64,000 nucleotides of DNA from Burkholderia sp. FERM BP-3421 (GTDB lineage: Bacteria; Pseudomonadota; Gammaproteobacteria; Burkholderiales; Burkholderiaceae): positions 3,410,001 to 3,474,000 of the forward strand of contig NZ_CP117782.1 of the NCBI RefSeq assembly GCF_028657905.1, given 5' to 3'. Under the pieces are notes generated by a model. It ran no database searches. It was not told the DNA's origin and was given only the letters and a program-made list of their open reading frames with translations. Numbering within the stretch: position 1 is the first letter of the stretch; each line of letters opens with the position of its first letter. Positions 28,948 through 35,614 of this stretch are shown here, in pieces. Position numbers and translations under genes: made by a program.

Positions 28948-29201
28948 ATCCTTACTACCAGACGCTGGAAGCAAAGGACTCGATGCACGAATGCGTGCAA
29001 CAGTACATCTTCGACGCTGTCGCTGAGTTCAAGACTGGCAAATTACTGTCGCGCGTCAACCCTGACAGCGTGCGTAGATTAAAGAATGACTTGTTGCGAG
29101 CGCGGGCGGCGCAACTCGACAACGCCGATGCCGAGGTCAGGGCGCAGGCGGAAGCTGATCTGTTCGGGCAAACATCCGAACGCACCGCCGGCGAAGGCTG
29201 A
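28948..29201 (+). pseudogene. 3' remnant of an unknown gene, beheaded by the IS
   Basis: About 84 codons from HPYYQTLEAKDSM to the stop encode a charged, largely helical C-terminus (VRRLKNDLLRARAAQLDNAD and following). The frame runs leftwards into the IS, where it only reads antisense IS DNA, so the native start is gone. The stop lies 11 nt before the helicase ATG with a purine-rich RBS between, so this was probably the upstream gene of the helicase operon. I do not recognise the family. Confidence 0.6.
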
Positions 29202-29212
29202 AAGGGTGAGGT

Positions 29213-30370
29213 ATGCCTAAATTGACGCCGCGAGGTTGGCAAGTCGAAGCGCTCGCAAATTGGGAGCACGCTAACCATCGCGGTATCGTCAGCGTCGTTA
29301 CAGGCGGCGGCAAGACGGTGTTTGCGCTGTCATGCATTGACCGCATCCGTCCGGTCGCGACACTAATCGTCGTTCCGACCACCGCGCTACTTGAGCAATG
29401 GTGGGAGGAGGCAGCGAGCTACTTCGATCTTGAGCTAGATGAGATCAACGTTATCACTGGAAGTCTGCGCTTTCGCCTTGGGGCGATCAACATCGCGGTA
29501 CTCAACACGGCCGCCAAGCTGCCTGAACGCATGCAGGAGCAGCACAGGTGTTTCTTGATCGTTGATGAGTGTCACAAGGCTGCATCCGAACAGTACCGCT
29601 CGGCGCTTCAGGTTCCGACCTTCGCGTCTTTGGGGCTTTCGGCAACGCCCGAACGGCAGTATGACGACGGCCTAAAGGATGTACTTGTACCTGCCCTTGG
29701 AGACGTAATCTACAGCTACGGCTATGCGGACGCGCTGCGTGATGGTGTCATCGTACCGTTTGAATTGAAGAACATTGTCTTCGAACTGGAAGCAGACAGG
29801 CAGGCTGAGTACGACAAGCTTAGCAAGGCGATAGCGCGCTCCATTAGCCAGCATGGGATGGAAGCAGAGGAAACCGTCGCCCTGTTCCTGAAGCGCGCTC
29901 GCGTCTTGAATCTCAGCCTGAACCGCATCCGCTTGGCGCTAAAGCTCGTGGCGGCAAACCGCGGAAAACGCACGCTGGTCTTTCATGAAGACATCGAAGC
30001 CTGCGATCTGATCCATAGCGTGCTAGCGGAGAACGGCGTCAAGAGCGGGGTTTACCACTCCAAGATGCCGCTCCGCGCAAAAGCCGCGATGCTGGGACGG
30101 TACCGGCGCGGCGAGATCGATGTGTTGGTTACCTGTCGAGCTCTAGATGAGGGATTCAATGTGCCAGAGACAGAGATCGGCATCATCGCAGCCAGCACGG
30201 CAACGCGGCGCCAGCGGATTCAACGGCTTGGCCGCGTCGTGCGTCCCGCGAAGGATAAGGACGGTGCTTCCATCTATACGCTTGTCGCAACTGGACCGGA
30301 GATTCAGCGTCTCAAGGAAGAGGAAGAGCGCCTTGAGGGCGTGGCAACCGTGACTTGGAGTCGGGCATGA
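29213..30370 (+). CDS. Superfamily 2 DNA/RNA helicase (SSL2/XPB-like core)
   Basis: A 385-residue protein that is nearly all two-RecA-domain helicase. Motif I is VTGGGKT (29-35), Ia VVPTTALLEQW, II DECH (118-121), III SAT (143-145), IV RTLVFHED, V ALDEGFNVPE, VI QRLGRVVRP (337-345). The upstream R-x-x-Q region is PRGWQVEAL. No extra nuclease or methylase domain is attached. Motif spacing fits the COG1061 group often found in restriction and phage-defence operons. Its stop overlaps the next gene start (ATGA). Codon use is less GC-biased than in the flanking core genes. Confidence 0.85.
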   Translation: MPKLTPRGWQVEALANWEHANHRGIVSVVTGGGKTVFALSCIDRIRPVATLIVVPTTALLEQWWEEAASYFDLELDEINVITGSLRFRLGAINIAVLNTAAKLPERMQEQHRCFLIVDECHKAASEQYRSALQVPTFASLGLSATPERQYDDGLKDVLVPALGDVIYSYGYADALRDGVIVPFELKNIVFELEADRQAEYDKLSKAIARSISQHGMEAEETVALFLKRARVLNLSLNRIRLALKLVAANRGKRTLVFHEDIEACDLIHSVLAENGVKSGVYHSKMPLRAKAAMLGRYRRGEIDVLVTCRALDEGFNVPETEIGIIAASTATRRQRIQRLGRVVRPAKDKDGASIYTLVATGPEIQRLKEEEERLEGVATVTWSRA

Positions 30371-31152
30371 GAAAGCTTTTAACCGGCGAATGCCACCCGG
30401 ACAATATTTTTCAACTCGTCGATCCAACGACGTATGTCGAAGGTGACTTCGAAGCGGAAGTCGTCAAAGCGCTGTCGTGTTTGATGCCGGAATATCGTTG
30501 CGGCGTGTTTGCTGGAGCGTTCGTCTTGGAGGGCGAGCGTCGCGTTGCGGACTTGGCGCTCGTTCACAGGACTTTGTCCCATTGGTTCGTCGTTGAGGTC
30601 GAACTGGCAGGGCATTCGCTGGAACACCACGTTCTTCCTCAAGTTCGCTGTTTCCGCTACGGTGACCCAGAGCAATCTTGCGTTACGAGCTTGGTACGGG
30701 CATTCGGAGATCTTAATCGCGAACAAGCCGAGGACCTGCTGAGCTACATACCTCGCTATGTCGCCGTCGTTGGCAATCTGCCTGATCCGATCTGGGCGAC
30801 GAAGCTTAGCGCAGTTGACACGCAGTATTTGACCGTGTCTGTTTATCAGGATCGCAACGGACGAATAGCGCATGAAGTGGAAGGCCGACTATTTGTCAGA
30901 GCGCAGAGCATAGGTTTTGCGCGGTTCTCGGCGATTGACAACTGTTTACGCATCCCGAGCGGCTGCGGGCTTCCGGTTGGGAACATTCAAATCGTGGACC
31001 AATACGGCGTCGCTGGGGTATGGACGGTTCGCGACGACGCTGGAAATCTTTGGATTCAAAAAGAGCGTGGACCCGCGCTGATTCCTCACGATAGCCTAGT
31101 GCAAATCATCCGAAATTTTGAGGGTCGCATATCGATATTGCTGTCGTCGTAA
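30367..31152 (+). CDS. Uncharacterised protein with PD-(D/E)XK-nuclease-like features
   Basis: A 261-residue protein translationally coupled to the helicase (ATG 30367 overlaps its TGA). I do not recognise a named family. The N-terminal half looks like a restriction-endonuclease fold: an acidic helix (DFEAEVVKAL), RRVADLALVHR with Asp62, a hydrophobic strand WFVVEVEL with Glu77 and Glu79, then PQVRCFRYG resembling a Q-x-x-x-(Y/F) motif. The usual ExK lysine is replaced (E-V-E), so catalysis is uncertain. The C-terminal half (about 150-261) is beta-rich and unassigned. Nuclease assignment is inference. Confidence 0.5.
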   Translation: MRKLLTGECHPDNIFQLVDPTTYVEGDFEAEVVKALSCLMPEYRCGVFAGAFVLEGERRVADLALVHRTLSHWFVVEVELAGHSLEHHVLPQVRCFRYGDPEQSCVTSLVRAFGDLNREQAEDLLSYIPRYVAVVGNLPDPIWATKLSAVDTQYLTVSVYQDRNGRIAHEVEGRLFVRAQSIGFARFSAIDNCLRIPSGCGLPVGNIQIVDQYGVAGVWTVRDDAGNLWIQKERGPALIPHDSLVQIIRNFEGRISILLSS

Positions 31153-31454
31153 GTACGGCTCGGGAACGAGGAGCATTCAAACGCGCCATGCCGATCGGTG
31201 TACATCGTGGCCGCACGCTTCCCACCGGAATCAGCGTCGGCGAACAAATAGTTTCGCCGGCTAAGCGAAGAGACGCGAGCCCAGTTTTCCGTCAAAGACA
31301 GAGCACCTTACTGCTGCTCGAATCGTTTAGTACACAGGGCGGCGAGTTCGCCCTCGGCGCCGTCTGGTACGCTAAAATTGTGCTCAACAGTCAGATGTCG
31401 CCGTTAGCTGCGCTCGATTCCGGCGTTGAAGTCGGATGAGCAACCGAATCAGAA
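31153..31454. other. Islet 3' noncoding region
   Basis: Between the nuclease-like gene and the repeats at 31455. A small open frame (31188-31439) exists but has no ribosome binding site or recognisable similarity. I see no supported gene. Confidence 0.4.
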
Positions 31455-31488
31455 TGCCCCCAAGGATTGGGGGCACATTTGGGGGCAC
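31455..31488. repeat. Inverted and direct copies of TTGGGGGCA next to the attR-like site
   Basis: TGCCCCCAA (31455-31463) faces TTGGGGGCA (31467-31475) across 3 nt, and TTGGGGGCAC recurs as a direct repeat at 31479-31488. Three copies within 34 bp, about 60 bp inside the attR-like repeat, resemble recombinase arm-type sites at the ends of tRNA-integrated elements. Confidence 0.6.
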
Positions 31489-31548
31489 GTAGAAATTAGC
31501 GAGTCTCTCGAAGCCTTATATGACGAGGTTTTTCTGGAAGAATTCAAT

Positions 31549-31564
31549 TCCTGCAGCCGCACCA
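31549..31564 (+). repeat. attR-like imperfect copy of the tRNA-Thr 3' end
   Basis: TCCTGCAGCCGCACCA matches 16 of 17 bases of the tRNA-Thr 3' end (27694-27710), with one G missing. It lies just before a strong hairpin that may be the original tRNA terminator. Marks the right edge of the islet. Confidence 0.62.
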
Positions 31565-31572
31565 TATCCAGC

Positions 31573-31610
31573 AAGGGGTTACGCGATGTTTGCGTAACCC
31601 CTTCGCGTTT
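31573..31610 (+). terminator. Strong hairpin after attR, possibly the displaced tRNA terminator
   Basis: A perfect 12-bp stem AAGGGGTTACGC / GCGTAACCCCTT (31573-31584 and 31592-31603) with a 7-nt loop, followed by CGCGTTTTC. It sits 8 nt after the attR-like repeat. The T-run is short, so termination strength is uncertain. Confidence 0.6.
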
Positions 31611-31860
31611 TCGGAGCACTCCCGCGTTTCCCAAACGCGTGCGGCGGTGCTCGTGGACGAACTCGTGCACGAAGAGCACATCCGAATAGGCCGCCGTGCA
31701 AGGTCGCATGACCGCGCGGTCGGCGCGGTCCACAACCACCATTCCAATAAGAACAGAGAGAACAGAGTGTGATCGTAGCCGCGCGCTTTGCATGCCGTCA
31801 CCTCCGGCCAACCGTATTCGGCCAGGCATCGGCCGGCCCTCGGCCCTGTGTCTTGGTCGC

Positions 31861-32484
31861 CTATTCGGCCAGTCCGAAAAGATCGACGCGCAGATATCTA
31901 AGGACGATGTAATACCAGCCGATGTCATCTCGTCCCTTCCATGACTTGATGGTATTCCAGTTGTCGGCCAGCGTGATGTTCCAGACGGCGACATGTTCAA
32001 GTTCGTTGTCGTATGGCCAGGGGATTAAATTATTGCGCACGGCATACGACACGGTATTTGAGTAGCCGATCTCGCCTTCCCATTTATTTTCCTTGATTTC
32101 GATAATTAGTTTTTCCGCATTCTTCAGGCTGGTGCCGTATATGGTCGCGCCGGTACGTGCCACATCATTCTTATTGTTCGCTTTGAAGTACGCCCCTGTG
32201 AACGAACCTCGGTCGCTGAAGGATTGCGCTTTGATGAGTTTATGAGCAGGTAGGTTGACACCGGTCTCCTCGATGAATTCGCGTTCGGCGGCCGCGGCGG
32301 CCCCCTCGTTCTTGTGTATCCCGCCGCCGGGAAGCGCGTACTGCCCGGGGCCATTCGTTATGCGTATTCCTTTATGGTAGGCATCTCCCTTGCGGCCGTT
32401 TCCAAAATAGAAACCCTCGGTTCTCTTCTTGGCGATGATGAACCAGCCTTCCTCGTCGTATAGGACCGCATATGCAGAGGCCAC
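31861..32484 (-). CDS. Nudix hydrolase
   Basis: A 207-residue protein with a full Nudix box G-x5-E-x7-R-E-x2-E-E-x-G at residues 54-76 (GGGIHKNE, then EREFIEETGV). An upstream ATG at 32541 is in frame, but AAGGAG lies 6 nt before the GTG at 32484, so I take the GTG. C-terminal half (NNKNDVARTG to the end) is unassigned. Likely hydrolyses a nucleoside-diphosphate derivative; substrate unknown. Base composition is lower in GC than core genes, so it is probably acquired; it lies just outside the attR-like repeat. Confidence 0.82.
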   Translation of the reverse strand: MASAYAVLYDEEGWFIIAKKRTEGFYFGNGRKGDAYHKGIRITNGPGQYALPGGGIHKNEGAAAAAEREFIEETGVNLPAHKLIKAQSFSDRGSFTGAYFKANNKNDVARTGATIYGTSLKNAEKLIIEIKENKWEGEIGYSNTVSYAVRNNLIPWPYDNELEHVAVWNITLADNWNTIKSWKGRDDIGWYYIVLRYLRVDLFGLAE

Positions 32485-33270
32485 GGTAATCTCCTTGATG
32501 ATTTCGGCCGAAACAGGCAACGGAATTGGGAGTCTGCCCATGGGCCGGTTTTCAGCTTAGGACCGTTTTTGGCATGAAGGTAGCTACCATTTATAACAGG
32601 AATGGAAGCGCCGAATTATCCGAAACGTTATTTGGGATGTGATGTTGTTGGGAAATCAAATTCATCGATGGTGAGCGCGTCTCCCGGATATTGAGAAGGC
32701 TCGACGGGACGCCTTCCCTCCTCATGTGGCGGATCGACGCTGAACCAGCGACGCGAGGCATGGATCTCTCCAGGTCTGGTATGGAAGATCGGAAACTCAA
32801 TAAATCCTCTTGGCGATTTCGTGGTATCTATGGCGCGCGGGTTAATTCTCGATGATTGTCTGTCGACCTTGTCGATCAAGCTTCATCGATCCCAAGCCCC
32901 AGCAGAACAACGATGTACAAGACGGTCTGTCGTATGGCGTGTGCCGGATTCGATGCAAGGGCGGTCGGGGAGTCAGCCGTCAACGCGAGCATGACGTGTC
33001 GTGTGTTCGCAATCGCGTCCGTATTGTCCGGTCCCGACACGCTCTATTTGACGACCTGTTCGCCGGCCCCCTCCTGCTGCTGGCTTTCGAATGCCGAGAT
33101 GGCACAAACCGTCCATCCTCGGCCGCCGGTGTGCTTCCGGTCATTCGATCGATGATCGTTCCCATGTTTGTGTGGAGCATTGGCGGGGCGTGCGGCGGAT
33201 TCGCGTCGACATCGCTTGATCCTGATAACAACCAATGCCCATCGAATGGCAAAACCTGGAGAGCCGTACC
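32485..33270. other. Intergenic region without convincing genes
   Basis: About 790 bp of intermediate GC between the Nudix gene and a lipoprotein gene. Several short open frames on both strands lack ribosome binding sites and family resemblance. It may contain eroded gene remnants. A GGAGAG sequence near its right end is the lipoprotein RBS. Confidence 0.4.
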
Positions 33271-34146
33271 ATGCAAGCACCGCTTCACCGCCACCATCTT
33301 CTCGCCCTTGCGCTGCTCGCGGCGACCCTTTCCGCCTGTGGCGGGGGAGATGACGGCGGGACATCCAGCACCGGATCAACCGCGTCGCCCCTGCCGGCGT
33401 CGCCCGCACCCGAAGCCCCCGCACCGTCGGCACAAGCCGCGTGCCGGCCGAGCGGTCGCTTTACCTATTCCGGCTCGGCTTCCCAGGTGGCGGCGAGCAA
33501 CGGTCAACTGGCCGTGGTGGTCGTCCCGAGCCTGCCCACGGCGTATCAGAAGAAAAGAAACTTCACCGCACCGGCCGCGCCCGCATCGAGCCTGGTGCAG
33601 CAGCCGAGCGGTGGATTCACGACCTTGGCCGCATCGGCTGCGGCGACCGATTGTCTCGGCCTCGATCACGGGATGGTCACGGACATACAGAGCGTCGGCG
33701 CCGACGTGGCGATCGGCCGTTGGACTCAGGCCATGGACACGGACCGCAATACCTATAACGGCGAGCAGGGCGTCAGCTATGCGGTGGGGACGCCGTTGAC
33801 GTTGTCCGCGACGAGCGGATCGCTCGTCTGCACGTCATTGATCGCGGGTCCGGTGGCAAACAACACCGGAGCGGAAGGGGGCTCGCTCGGAACGGCGTCG
33901 GCCACGCTCGATCTCGCCGCGCGCACGCTGAACAACCTGAGCCTGTCGATCACGGTGATCAATACGCCCTACACGGTGACGAAAGCGCAGACCCCGTTGA
34001 ATGGGGTATCGAGCGAAGGAATGCTCACCGTCCAGTCGGTCGTCGTGGGACATGACGCGAAGCGGCCGCTGGTGGCGCTCGGCTACTCGGCAGCGCCGCC
34101 GAATACGCAAGGGGTCGGCGGCGTCGTGGTGATGTCGTGCCAGTAG
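33271..34146 (+). CDS. Putative secreted lipoprotein of unknown function
   Basis: A 291-residue protein with a lipoprotein signal (LLALALLAATLSAC, lipid Cys23), a Gly/Asp/Ser then Pro/Ala-rich linker (24-60) and a beta-rich, Ser/Thr/Ala-rich body with cysteines at FTYSG-proximal, DCLGLDHG, LVCTSL and the terminal MSCQ positions. I recognise no family. ATG 33271 has GGAGAG 7-8 nt upstream; an in-frame ATG at 33235 is less likely. It is followed by its own terminator and stands alone among low-coding DNA. Confidence 0.7.
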   Translation: MQAPLHRHHLLALALLAATLSACGGGDDGGTSSTGSTASPLPASPAPEAPAPSAQAACRPSGRFTYSGSASQVAASNGQLAVVVVPSLPTAYQKKRNFTAPAAPASSLVQQPSGGFTTLAASAAATDCLGLDHGMVTDIQSVGADVAIGRWTQAMDTDRNTYNGEQGVSYAVGTPLTLSATSGSLVCTSLIAGPVANNTGAEGGSLGTASATLDLAARTLNNLSLSITVINTPYTVTKAQTPLNGVSSEGMLTVQSVVVGHDAKRPLVALGYSAAPPNTQGVGGVVVMSCQ

Positions 34147-34245
34147 TGATGGGCGCGTGACGTGACGGCGCGGCAATGTCGCGCCGGTCGTCGCGCGAGA
34201 GGATCGCCGCCACGCAGCGTGATGCCTGGCATGCAGGCGATCGGC

Positions 34246-34281
34246 AAAGCCGCCGTGTACTCCGGCGCCGGCGGCTTTTTT
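34246..34281 (+). terminator. Intrinsic terminator after the orphan lipoprotein gene
   Basis: AAAGCCGCCG (34246-34255) pairs with CGGCGGCTTT (34269-34278), followed by a T-run to 34281. It lies 100 nt after the lipoprotein stop. Confidence 0.85.
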
Positions 34282-35614
34282 GCATCTGCATCTGGCAGCA
34301 CGGCTTTTCCCGGCGCCAAGTCGGCCACCTACACCTTCAACTGGTATTTCACGCGTCGGCGCGGTTCGGATGGAATCCTCGGCACGTCTTCCACCCAGCC
34401 CACCCATCGCTGCGCCGACGTCGCATCCTGCACCGTACTTGCCCGATCCCACCTGGGGCTGCCCTGGCCACAGAGCCGCGAGCCGATGATCCGACGGCGA
34501 TCACGACGCAATTTATAAATGGAATTGTTTGGAGATATCTGCAATTCAGGTGCTCGATACAGTCAATATTTGGCTGATCGATATTGGAAAACGTTTGCGG
34601 AAGAATTGCGTGTAAGAAGAAATAGGCCGTCGAAACGAAAAGAAGAAGCGCTCGATCCGAAATCTCATGATTCGTCGAGGGTGGCGGCCGCGAACTGCTT
34701 GCCCATGAAGGAAATGAGACGTACGGCATCATCAAATGAGACAAGGATGATGCGTCGGGATTGCGTATTTCTTGACGAATTTAAGAAATTAATGGTGAGT
34801 ATTTTTTTAGGAAATTTCAATAGCGTGATTTTGCGAAATTTTACAAACAAGTGATTCGTTTTTACATTTCTTGAAGATTGTAAGTCGATCGTAGTCGATA
34901 TAATCGTCGCGAAATTTGAGATTGTAAGGACGGACAGGATTGCATGCCGTCCGGAAGGAAGTTCGTGGGTCGGCCCATGACGATGGGGAAGGTGGTCTGT
35001 CATGCGGCAAGGCAGGTGATGGGAAGTCGAGTGTGATCCGGTAGTCCTGCGCACGGTGCGCAAATTTTCCACGTATTGGCGACGCGTCGAGCCGAGTGAT
35101 TGTGCCCATTCGGAATGCATCGTCGCGTGGATCGATTCGTCGATATAGAAGAGCGGCCTTCAAAACCCGGTGTGATATCCGGTTGAAGATGCTTCCGGCC
35201 GCGCAGGTGAAAACAGAGACCAAGATGCCATGGAAACGCGAGAGAGTTCCGGGGAAAGCTGCGTCCGCATTCGGCCGTCGATCGGTGGTCGCGCAAATCG
35301 CGACGAACGTCGATGCCGTCACGCCGGATTTCAAGGCCGCTTCAATCCGTTTTCCAACGTGTTTCGTGCGTCGCCGCCGCTTGGCGATACCGCGGAAAGT
35401 CAGCCCGTAAAACCATAGAAATCGTGCAGACAGCGCGCCCGACGGCGCGTCATCTGCGATCACAGAAATAACACGGATTCGCCGCTGCGTAGTGGCGTCC
35501 GTGCGCTTCCTGGCGCTTATCGACGTACAGCCGTCCCCGGATCCTCCTCGCGAGGAAACGTTTCGTATTACTGAATATAAATCAACGCTACTCAAGAACA
35601 TTAGGAGAGACCAA
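34282..35614. other. Long AT-richer noncoding region upstream of the adhesin
   Basis: About 1.3 kb without a supportable gene. 34,500-34,950 is strikingly AT-rich for this genome. Open frames on both strands (for example 34519-34854 + and the long 34807-35790 -) have no ribosome binding site or recognisable sequence. A TATAAT occurs at 34899-34904 and a TATAAA at 35576-35581, 39 nt before the adhesin start. Likely holds the adhesin promoter and regulatory DNA. Confidence 0.45.

Larger units (their letters stand above)
27711..31564. mobile_element. Cryptic integrated islet at tRNA-Thr (no integrase remaining)
   Basis: About 3.85 kb bracketed by the tRNA-Thr 3' end and an imperfect 16-bp copy of it. 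It contains a decayed IS3 element, the 3' remnant of a gene, an SF2 helicase and a nuclease-like protein. Base composition is visibly less GC-rich than the flanking core genes. No integrase, relaxase or phage structural gene is seen; they may have been lost when the IS-associated deletion occurred. The boundaries are inferred from the repeats. Confidence 0.65.

Noticed and set aside
31188..31439. 83-codon open frame at the islet end
   Set aside because: No ribosome binding site, no family, and close to att-type repeats; likely chance.
31426..31689. 87-codon frame across the attR-like repeat
   Set aside because: It reads through the att repeat and terminator hairpin, so it is not a plausible gene.
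32628..32879. 83-codon - strand frame upstream of the Nudix gene
   Set aside because: Starts at TTG without RBS; residues look protein-like in places but I cannot match them. At most an eroded remnant.
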